This document shows positions 1-6,323 of a stretch of DNA of 12,343 nucleotides, one piece after another. Below the pieces are notes generated by a model. The model saw only the letters and a program-made list of their open reading frames with translations. It searched no databases and was not told the DNA's origin. This stretch comes from an uncultured Bacillota bacterium. Its GTDB lineage: Bacteria; Bacillota_I; Bacilli_A; RF39; UBA660. Both the position numbers and the translations under genes were made by a program. The stretch is from NCBI GenBank assembly GCA_947165195.1, contig CAMUZJ010000032.1, forward strand, positions 1 through 12,343. The letters are read 5' to 3'. How positions within the stretch are numbered: the stretch's first letter is position 1; the number at the start of each line of letters is the position of its first letter.

Positions 1-536
1 CTTTCTTCATTTAACTTTTCAAGTGTTTTTTTATTCATGAAGATTTCTCCACGAACTTCTATATCTACTTCTTGTTTTAGTTTGATAGGAACTGTTTTTA
101 TCGTTCTTACATTATGGGTTATATCTTCTCCTGTTGTTCCATCTCCTCGGGTAGCTGCTCTTACTAATTTTCCTTTTTCATATAAAAGGGAAACAGATAA
201 ACCATCTATTTTTAATTCACACATATATTCTGGAGTTATACCTTCTTTTTTTATACGTTCATCAAAATCTATTAGTTCTTTTTCAGAAAAAACATCACTT
301 AAAGACATCATTGGTATTTTATGATTTACTTTTTTAAATCCTTCAATTATTTGACCCCCGGCATGTCTAGTTGGAGAATCTTCTCGCACCCAATCTGGAT
401 GCTCTTCTTCTATTTCAATTAATTCTCTTAAGTAACTATCATACTCTTGATCAGTTATAGTTGGATTATCTAAAGTATGATAATTGTAATCAGCTTCATT
501 AATTATTTCAATTAATTCATTCATTCTATCTTGCAT
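1..536 (-). CDS. ligA: NAD-dependent DNA ligase LigA, N-terminal part (cut by window edge)
   Basis: LigA seals nicks in DNA using NAD+ during replication and repair. The first 178 residues are visible and the rest lies off the left edge. Residues 18-40 (YNYHTLDNPTITDQEYDSYL) match the Ia domain that binds nicotinamide mononucleotide. Residues 72-83 carry the HxxPMxSL motif. The adenylation motif CELKIDGLS (106-114) holds the nucleophilic lysine K109, followed by TRGDGTTGEDIT (129-140) and EVRGE (160-164). The ATG at 536 is preceded by AGGTGA at 542-547, which supports this start. A terminator-like hairpin separates it from the upstream nucleotidyltransferase gene, so it probably has its own promoter. 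In Bacillus subtilis ligA directly follows pcrA; here pcrA lies upstream on the same strand with two other genes between. Identification is essentially certain. Confidence 0.96.
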   Translation of the reverse strand, partial: MQDRMNELIEIINEADYNYHTLDNPTITDQEYDSYLRELIEIEEEHPDWVREDSPTRHAGGQIIEGFKKVNHKIPMMSLSDVFSEKELIDFDERIKKEGITPEYMCELKIDGLSVSLLYEKGKLVRAATRGDGTTGEDITHNVRTIKTVPIKLKQEVDIEVRGEIFMNKKTLEKLNEE

Positions 537-561
537 TTTATTCACCTACTTATTTAGTACT

Positions 562-567
562 ATTATA
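562..567 (-). promoter_or_regulatory. possible -10 box for ligA
   Basis: A perfect TATAAT on the minus strand lies 25 bases upstream of the ligA ATG, so a transcript would have a leader of about 19 bases containing the AGGTGA ribosome site. No convincing -35 is seen at 16-18 bases (TTCTTT only), so this is tentative. It is supported mainly by its position after the upstream terminator. Confidence 0.35.
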
Positions 568-580
568 AATTATTTTTCAG

Positions 581-642
581 AAAAAAAGAAGTTATATTGA
601 ATGGAACTAGTTTCTATACTTCCCTTCTTATTTAACTTCTTT
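581..642 (-). terminator. hairpin with U-tract after the nucleotidyltransferase pair
   Basis: On the minus strand AAAGAAGTTA (633-642) can pair with TAACTTCTTT (585-594) in a 10-bp perfect stem, and the T run continues through 581. The loop is long, about 38 bases, and contains the 8-base palindrome AACTAGTT, so a second inner hairpin is possible. It lies just after the stop codon at 646 and before ligA. The long loop makes it less certain than the other terminators in the window. Confidence 0.55.
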
Positions 643-645
643 ATC

Positions 646-1566
646 TTAATTCCATAATTTATCTGGATATTTTTTATTTTTTACTAATTGTTTTATAGAA
701 GATTTTACGTTATCTGCATCTTCTCTATAAGTTACTCCATACCATTTAGCAGATGTTTTTTCTACTAAAACAGTAGCATAATTTTCTTTAATAGCAGCAA
801 ACATAGCATCTGGTATAAAGAATTCACATTTACTTAAATCTTCTTTATTTTTTTCTAAAAATTGTACAAATTCTTTTTCTAGATGTGGAAATATACTTGG
901 AGTAAATAATAGTAAGTTCATAGAAACGATAGAGTTTTCTGACACTTCAAATGGTTCTTTTTCACCATCTAGTGGGGTTGCTATAATTTTACCATTTACT
1001 CTTTCAATCGAACTTTCTGTTATTCCTACTAAATGAGAGTCTTCTACTTGACATATTCCTCTTTTTACTGCTCCATTTTCTGTCATTGTATTTGCTACAT
1101 TATATCCAATAAGAGCATATTCATATGGTTTTTTTTGCTTTAAATTTTCAAGCATATTAGAAGCTATCTGATAAGAGTCTGTACCATAAAAGTCATCTGC
1201 GTTTATGACAGCAAACGGTTCTTTTATAACATCTCTTGCGCAAAGAATAGCATATCCTGTTCCTAATGGCTTTGTTCTATCTTTTAGTAGTTCTAAATAA
1301 TCTGTTGGAACATAGTCATTATTTTGAAATACATATTCTACTTTTATATAAGGTTCTACTCTTGCTCCTATTGTTTCTTTAAATACTTCATAGTTTTCTT
1401 CTTTTATGATAAAAACTACTTTATTAAAACCTGCTTTTTTTGCATCATAAATGGAATAGTCAATAATAAACTCCCCATTTGGTCCCATAGGAGTAATTTG
1501 CTTTAATCCTCCAAATCTGCTTCCCATACCGGCAGCCATGATTAATAAGGTTTTATTATCTTTCAT
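646..1566 (-). CDS. sugar-phosphate nucleotidyltransferase-like protein, downstream copy
   Basis: This 306-residue protein belongs to the NTP_transferase family, cytoplasmic enzymes that join a nucleotide to a sugar phosphate to make an NDP-sugar. The N-terminal signature AAGMGSRFGGLKQ (11-23) is the nucleotide-binding loop. PLGT (100-103) and INADDFYG (121-128, metal-binding Asp) follow, and about 300 residues is normal for the family. The sugar and nucleotide specificity cannot be read from the sequence. The ATG at 1566 is chosen because AGGAGA lies five bases before it. An in-frame start at 1587 (seven residues longer) would overlap the upstream gene and has no better ribosome site. The gene starts 8 bases after the stop of a closely related paralogue and is clearly its tandem duplicate. 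It may supply precursors for envelope polysaccharide, which is inference. Confidence 0.85.
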   Translation of the reverse strand: MKDNKTLLIMAAGMGSRFGGLKQITPMGPNGEFIIDYSIYDAKKAGFNKVVFIIKEENYEVFKETIGARVEPYIKVEYVFQNNDYVPTDYLELLKDRTKPLGTGYAILCARDVIKEPFAVINADDFYGTDSYQIASNMLENLKQKKPYEYALIGYNVANTMTENGAVKRGICQVEDSHLVGITESSIERVNGKIIATPLDGEKEPFEVSENSIVSMNLLLFTPSIFPHLEKEFVQFLEKNKEDLSKCEFFIPDAMFAAIKENYATVLVEKTSAKWYGVTYREDADNVKSSIKQLVKNKKYPDKLWN

Positions 1567-1570
1567 ATTT

Positions 1571-1576
1571 TCTCCT
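1571..1576 (-). promoter_or_regulatory. ribosome binding site that sets the 1566 start
   Basis: AGGAGA on the minus strand, five bases before the ATG at 1566. It overlaps the TAG stop (1575-1577) of the upstream paralogue, so the two genes are probably translationally coupled. Confidence 0.75.
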
Positions 1577-2492
1577 ATTCTGACCATAGATTATTTGGAT
1601 ATTCTAAATTTTCTACCATTTCTTTAAGGGCCTGTTTTACACTATCTGCATCTTCTTTATAAGTTACACCATACCAAGAGGAAGTTGTTTTAATTACTTC
1701 TGTTGTAACTTTATTTTCTTTAATTAGGTCAAATAATAATATTGGAATTAAATATTCAGCCTTTTCTAAATTATTTTTATTATTTTCAAAAAATACTGGG
1801 AAGTTTTCTTCAATATGTTTAAATATTGTTGTATCAAATAATAACATATTCATAGATACGGTATCATCTTCTGCTACTTCAAATGGTTCATCTCCACATA
1901 AAGGTGTAGCGATAATTCTACCATCTGCTATTCTTTCTACAGATGATTCTTCTAATTTTACTAATTTATTTCCCTCTACCGCACAAACTCCACGTTTTAC
2001 TGCTCCATTTTCTGTAATAGTATTTTTTACTAAATATCCAATCAAGCCATATTTTCCTTCTCCATCGTGACAATTCTTTAAAAATTCTGCTCCTTTTACA
2101 TAAGCATCACTTCCATAGAAATCATCTGCATTAATCATCATAAAAGGTTCATGTACTTTATCTTTGCAACAAAGAATTGCATGTGCTGTCCCTAATGGTT
2201 TTTCTCTACCTTCTGGAAGAGTATATCCTTTAGGTAAATTATCATTTTTCTGGAAACAATATTCTACTTTGATATGTGGTTCTACTCTTGCTCCAATCGT
2301 TTCTTTAAATATTTCATAATTTTCTTCTTTAATTAAAAATACAATTTTTGTAAATCCTGCTTTAATGGCATCATATACTGAATAATCTATAATAAATTCT
2401 CCATTTGGTCCAAAAGGAGTAATTTGTTTTAGTCCTCCAAATCTACTTCCCATACCAGCTGCCAATATAACTAATGTAATATCTTTATTCAT
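1575..2492 (-). CDS. sugar-phosphate nucleotidyltransferase-like protein, upstream copy
   Basis: This 305-residue protein is of the same NTP_transferase family as its downstream neighbour. It has AAGMGSRFGGLKQ at 11-23, PLGT at 99-102 and INADDFYG at 120-127. Residues 11-81 of the two proteins differ at only about nine positions, while the C-terminal halves are more diverged, as expected if the nucleotide-binding part is constrained and the sugar-binding part has drifted. The ATG at 2492 has a perfect AAGGAGG six bases upstream. The in-frame GTG at 2510 would overlap the pcrA end and lie before that ribosome site, so it is rejected. Its ribosome site overlaps the pcrA stop codon, which indicates co-transcription with pcrA. 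The substrate is unknown. Conserved residues look intact, so it is likely an active enzyme. Confidence 0.85.
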   Translation of the reverse strand: MNKDITLVILAAGMGSRFGGLKQITPFGPNGEFIIDYSVYDAIKAGFTKIVFLIKEENYEIFKETIGARVEPHIKVEYCFQKNDNLPKGYTLPEGREKPLGTAHAILCCKDKVHEPFMMINADDFYGSDAYVKGAEFLKNCHDGEGKYGLIGYLVKNTITENGAVKRGVCAVEGNKLVKLEESSVERIADGRIIATPLCGDEPFEVAEDDTVSMNMLLFDTTIFKHIEENFPVFFENNKNNLEKAEYLIPILLFDLIKENKVTTEVIKTTSSWYGVTYKEDADSVKQALKEMVENLEYPNNLWSE

Positions 2493-2497
2493 TTTTT

Positions 2498-2504
2498 CCT
2501 CCTT
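2498..2504 (-). promoter_or_regulatory. strong ribosome binding site overlapping the pcrA stop
   Basis: AAGGAGG on the minus strand overlaps the TAA stop of pcrA (2503-2505), giving the composite TAAGGAGG. It sits six bases before the ATG at 2492 and fixes that start. The overlap suggests coupled translation of the helicase and the first nucleotidyltransferase. Confidence 0.85.
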
Positions 2505-4605
2505 ATTCACTTATTTTTGACAATTTTTTATGGTTTTTCATTAATTTTCTTACACCGTGTGGTAGTTTAAAAGCTACGCTTATTAAAGTATCACTAACTT
2601 CTACTACCTTACCGGTACCAAAAGATTCATGATATACATAGTCTCCAACTTTGTAGTCAACATCTTCTTTTCTAAACATCTCACCAACTTCAATTTTTTT
2701 CTCTTGAGGTTTTAATTCCTCTTTACTATTTGTATCAATCAAATCTTTATTTATTTCATTGATAAATCTACTTACAGGGTTGACTTGTTCTTTACCAAAA
2801 AGAGTTCTATGACGAGCATTTACTAAATGTAAATCATCTTTTGCTCTAGTAATTGCTACATAACAAAGTCTTCTTTCTTCTTCTAATTCACTATTATCTA
2901 ATAATGAATTCATATGCGGAAAAATTCCTTCTTCTAATCCAACTACAAATACATGATTAAATTCTAGTCCTTTTACCGAATGTATTGTCATAAGACTAAT
3001 CTTATTAGGATCATCTTTATATTCTTCAACATCGCTCACTAAGCTAACTTCTAGTAAAAACTCTTCTAAAGAGATTAATCCATCTCGTTCTTCAAAAGAT
3101 TTGGTAATCGATTTAAATTCTTCTAAGTTCTCTAATCGAATTTCAGATTCCAAAGTTTTTTCACTTTCAAGCTCTTCGCTCATTCCCGACATTGTTAATA
3201 CTTTATCAATTAATTGCGTTAATGTCAACTCATCTTTGATAGCGGCAAGTTCTTCAATTATCTTTTTAAATTCTAGTTCTTTACCACTAGTTATCGCCTC
3301 AAAAATAGAAATTCCAGCTTCATCTGCTTTTATTGTCAAGTTTTCTATTGTTTTTAAACCGATTCCTCTTTTTGGTGTATTAATAACTCTTAGTAAGGAT
3401 ACATTATCCCTAAAGTTATGAATTAATCGTAAGTAAGCAATTAAATCTTTTATTTCTTTTCTTGAATAAAAGTAGAAGCTTCCAATAACCCTATATGGTA
3501 AATTTTCTTTTAATAATTCCTCTTCTAGTACACGAGACTGGGCATTGGTTCTATATAGTACTGCTATATCTTGATATTCTACTCCTCTATTTGATAATTC
3601 TTTTATTTTTCTTATAACATATTGTGCTTCATCTCTTTCATTATATGCACGATAATATTTAATCTTTTCTCCTATTCCACGGGATGTCCAAAGTTTTTTA
3701 TCTTTTCTTTGTCTATTATTTTTAATAACTTGATTAGCAGCATCTAAAATATTACTAGTAGAACGATAATTCTGTTCTAGTAAAATGATTTTTGCTTCTT
3801 TATAATCTTTTTCAAAATTTAAGATATTTCTATAATTTGCTCCTCTAAAGCTATAAATACTTTGAGAATCATCTCCAACACATGTAATCATCCTACTTTT
3901 TGCACTAATTAATTTTGTTAGGATATATTGTGCTTCATTGGTATCTTGGTATTCATCAATTAGAATATACTGATAAATATTTTGATATTTTTCTAGTGTA
4001 TCTGGATGATTTCTAAATAATTCTATTGGTAAAATTAGTAAATCATCAAAATCTACTGAATTATTCTTTTTTAGTTTTTTATTATAGCTTTCATAGACAT
4101 CACAAACAACTTGATCATAGTCACTAGCTACAAATTTACGATAAGCTTCTGGTGACATAAGCTCATTTTTACAACTACTAATTTTATTTCTAATTGCCCT
4201 AGGATTATATATTTTTGGATCTAAGTTCTTATCTTTTAGTATTTTTTTTACAACTGTTAAAGAATCATCACTATCCATAATGACAAAATTAGAGGTATAT
4301 CCTAATTTTTCATAATTTTCTCTTAATAATTTTAATCCAAAGCTATGAAAAGTAGATACTTGTATTTTTTTAGCAATACTTCCTATTAAGTTATCAATAC
4401 GTCCTTTCATCTCTTGAGCTGCTTTATTGGTAAAGGTGATTGCTAAAATATTGTAAGGAGAAACTCCTTTTTCTTCTATTAAATATGCTATTTTAGTCGT
4501 TAATGTTTTGGTTTTACCTGCTCCTGCACCGGCTATAATTAATAAAGGTCCTTCGTTATATAGTACTGCTTCTTTTTGTTTATCATTTAATCCTGTTAAT
4601 TCCAT
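2503..4605 (-). CDS. pcrA: ATP-dependent DNA helicase PcrA/UvrD
   Basis: PcrA is a 3'-5' superfamily 1A helicase acting in nucleotide-excision repair, plasmid replication and clearing of RNA polymerase. The 700-residue length is close to the usual 720-740. Motifs in order are: Q-motif region LTGLNDKQKEAV at the N terminus; Walker A GAGAGKT (26-32, with Ala where Ser is usual); TFTNKAA (57-63); Walker B/motif II LIDEYQDTN (215-223); motif III GDDSQSIYSFRGA (244-256); QNYRST (278-283); motif V TIHSVKGLEF (540-549); and motif VI EERRLCYVAITRA (576-588). The C-terminal part (about 650-698, DYKVGDYVYHESFGTGKV) is the Tudor-like RNA-polymerase-binding domain. A GTG at 4617 would add four residues. 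The ATG at 4605 is preferred because the promoter leaves only about nine bases before the GTG. It is the first gene of its transcript. Confidence 0.96.
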   Translation of the reverse strand: MELTGLNDKQKEAVLYNEGPLLIIAGAGAGKTKTLTTKIAYLIEEKGVSPYNILAITFTNKAAQEMKGRIDNLIGSIAKKIQVSTFHSFGLKLLRENYEKLGYTSNFVIMDSDDSLTVVKKILKDKNLDPKIYNPRAIRNKISSCKNELMSPEAYRKFVASDYDQVVCDVYESYNKKLKKNNSVDFDDLLILPIELFRNHPDTLEKYQNIYQYILIDEYQDTNEAQYILTKLISAKSRMITCVGDDSQSIYSFRGANYRNILNFEKDYKEAKIILLEQNYRSTSNILDAANQVIKNNRQRKDKKLWTSRGIGEKIKYYRAYNERDEAQYVIRKIKELSNRGVEYQDIAVLYRTNAQSRVLEEELLKENLPYRVIGSFYFYSRKEIKDLIAYLRLIHNFRDNVSLLRVINTPKRGIGLKTIENLTIKADEAGISIFEAITSGKELEFKKIIEELAAIKDELTLTQLIDKVLTMSGMSEELESEKTLESEIRLENLEEFKSITKSFEERDGLISLEEFLLEVSLVSDVEEYKDDPNKISLMTIHSVKGLEFNHVFVVGLEEGIFPHMNSLLDNSELEEERRLCYVAITRAKDDLHLVNARHRTLFGKEQVNPVSRFINEINKDLIDTNSKEELKPQEKKIEVGEMFRKEDVDYKVGDYVYHESFGTGKVVEVSDTLISVAFKLPHGVRKLMKNHKKLSKISE

Positions 4606-4632
4606 TTTTACATCCACACTTTCTACTTCCCT

Positions 4633-4661
4633 ATTATATAATATTTTGCTTATAGGTGCAA
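4633..4661 (-). promoter_or_regulatory. sigma-A type promoter of pcrA
   Basis: The minus strand has TTGCAC (4656-4661) and a perfect TATAAT (4633-4638) separated by exactly 17 bases. Expected transcription start is near 4626, giving an unusually short leader: about 20 bases to the ATG at 4605, or 9 to the GTG at 4617. The G-rich GGGAAG (4627-4632) would then fall upstream of the transcript start and could not serve as a ribosome site. Confidence 0.75.
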
Positions 4662-4706
4662 AAGAAAAAAATGATAGATTCTACCATTTATTTTCTACGA
4701 AAATTG

Positions 4707-4735
4707 AAAAAGCACATCCATAAGATGTACTTTTT
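4707..4735 (-). terminator. terminator at the end of the surface-protein operon
   Basis: A 12-bp stem with one G-U pair and a five-base loop: AAAAAGTACATC (4724-4735 on the minus strand) pairs with GATGTGCTTTTT (4707-4718). It begins immediately after the stop codon of the gene ending at 4736. The T run on the minus strand is five long. On the plus strand seven T's follow, so it can act in both directions and would shield pcrA's promoter from read-through. Confidence 0.88.
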
Positions 4736-5620
4736 TTACTGAATACCATATAATTCTTTTAATTCTCTAAATCTTGCATTATTTTTTTCTTCACGTTGCT
4801 TACGAGCTAATTCTTCTTTTTCTTTTTGACGTTGTTCTTTAAGTATTGTAAGTAATACTTTATAATCTTCTAACGTAAATAAATTTTCATACTTTTGTAA
4901 TTGTTCATTAACTTGTATTTTAGGAATAAAAGTAGGTTTTTCTTTAATAAATTTAGGAGTAACTTTTTCTTTTGTTTCTGCTATTTCTTTTACCAATGGT
5001 TTTTTAGTAATTTTTTGTACTCTAACAACTTTTCTTACTGTTACTTTATTATTTCTTGTTTGGTATATCATAATTGCCTTATAGATAAATAAGTAGATTA
5101 CCCATATAATAAATATTGTACTAGATAATTCAATAATTGCTTGAGCACTTCTATTGGTATATATAGATGCTTTATTAAATACATCTAATTTTTGTTCATT
5201 AATAATGGTGATTAAAACTATTAATAAATAGTTAATAATTGAATAAAATACTATATTTATATTTTTAATTATCTTAGGAGTTTGAAAATTAAATACACTT
5301 ACCCATAAAATAATTCCAGATATTAGGATAGCTCCAAAATAAATCGCTAAATTTGGAAAATAGATTGCTACAAATAAGTTTTCCATCATGTATTGAAACA
5401 TATTGGATAAATTTTCTCTATATAGAACAAAGATTGCTAATGTAATAAATACATATAGTGATACAAATAGTTTTCTACTTGTCTTTGCATTCTTTTTATT
5501 AGTGGTTACTAATACAATTCCTAAGAAAAGAATAATAAATAAAGCTATTATAAATAATTTTGAAGATTTTGACACTTCGAATAATATCGATATTTTATCA
5601 AAGAAAGATAAGGTAGCCAT
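4736..5620 (-). CDS. unknown five-helix membrane protein with a charged cytoplasmic tail
   Basis: No family is recognised. The 294-residue protein has hydrophobic segments at about 21-39, 51-67, 85-109, 122-140 and 162-185. Residues 186-294 are a soluble, highly charged region. It starts with a strongly basic stretch (RKVVRVQKITKKPLVKEI) and ends with a probable coiled coil (about 250-292, rich in E, K, R and Q). The positive-inside rule puts the tail in the cytoplasm. An AGGGGG-type ribosome site lies about nine bases before the ATG at 5620. It is the third gene of the adhesin-sortase operon, starting 19 bases after the sortase stop, and is followed at once by a terminator. The context suggests a helper in surface-protein assembly or a scaffold near the sortase, which is inference. 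The reading frame is intact and operon membership is clear. Confidence 0.8.
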   Translation of the reverse strand: MATLSFFDKISILFEVSKSSKLFIIALFIILFLGIVLVTTNKKNAKTSRKLFVSLYVFITLAIFVLYRENLSNMFQYMMENLFVAIYFPNLAIYFGAILISGIILWVSVFNFQTPKIIKNINIVFYSIINYLLIVLITIINEQKLDVFNKASIYTNRSAQAIIELSSTIFIIWVIYLFIYKAIMIYQTRNNKVTVRKVVRVQKITKKPLVKEIAETKEKVTPKFIKEKPTFIPKIQVNEQLQKYENLFTLEDYKVLLTILKEQRQKEKEELARKQREEKNNARFRELKELYGIQ

Positions 5621-5639
5621 AAATCTTCACCCCCTAAAT

Positions 5640-6323
5640 TTATTCTACACTTGTTAATTCTGCTATATATATGGTTTGTGTACTATCATCATTATTGGTA
5701 CATGTTACCAATGTTAATGTTGTTTTATCATAGTTTCTATAAATAGCAATGGTTCCTGTTTTTTGTTGTTTATATATTTTGGTTATGTTGTATGTATAAT
5801 TTTTATTATTGTAATTAACAGTTACAGGATCCCCTTTTTCTAGTTTATATAGGTCATTAAAAAAGGCTTTCCACCCAGTTCCTGAATGTCCTGCTAAAAT
5901 GAAGTTTCCATTTTCTACATCTGGATAAGAGGAACCATTTACAATGTATATTGTTTTTTCTACGTTATTTTGATTAGACTCTTTTGCAAAAAATCCTTTT
6001 TTTAAATTGATTTTTGGTATCCACAAATAACCAATATATTTTTCGGTTACTTGTTCTGTAATATTAGGCTTTTCAGGTGTCTCAGGAGTTATTTCAGGAT
6101 TATTATTTTCCTCTTCATTTGTTATTTCTATAGAAGGTGTATTTGTATTTACGTTTTCTTCTATATATATTAAATCTGCCATATTATCATAAGTTGCTAT
6201 TTTCATTGTTTGAATGTAATTATAAGAAAGAAAGAATCCTCCTATCATGATTACAAGAGCGCCTATTATGGCATTCAAGTTAGGAGAGATTCTTCTCGTT
6301 TTATTATTATGCTTTCTTTCCAT
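5640..6323 (-). CDS. sortase, probably anchors the upstream adhesin
   Basis: Sortases are membrane-tethered cysteine transpeptidases that cut a sorting motif and join the protein to the envelope. The 227-residue protein has a basic N terminus, one membrane segment (about 15-34), a Pro/Glu/Asn-rich linker (60-93) and the catalytic domain (about 95-225). His146 lies in ILAGHSGTG and Cys208 in TLTLVTCTNN, both canonical. The essential Arg after the Cys (R197 of Staphylococcus aureus SrtA) aligns with Gln216 in STQTIYIAEL. The only extracytoplasmic arginine is R196. The sortase class is not assignable with confidence. The ATG at 6323 overlaps the adhesin's end by 17 bases and has a weak ribosome site, suggesting translational coupling. 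A TTG at 6335 would add four residues and is less likely. The family call is firm. Confidence 0.92.
   Translation of the reverse strand: MERKHNNKTRRISPNLNAIIGALVIMIGGFFLSYNYIQTMKIATYDNMADLIYIEENVNTNTPSIEITNEEENNNPEITPETPEKPNITEQVTEKYIGYLWIPKINLKKGFFAKESNQNNVEKTIYIVNGSSYPDVENGNFILAGHSGTGWKAFFNDLYKLEKGDPVTVNYNNKNYTYNITKIYKQQKTGTIAIYRNYDKTTLTLVTCTNNDDSTQTIYIAELTSVE

Noticed and set aside
37..324. Open frame of 95 codons on the plus strand
   Set aside because: Antisense to the ligA N terminus, which has clear family motifs. No ribosome site, and low-complexity composition.
3101..3421. Open frame of 106 codons on the plus strand
   Set aside because: Antisense inside pcrA. The Ser/Leu-rich product is typical of a shadow frame in AT-rich DNA.
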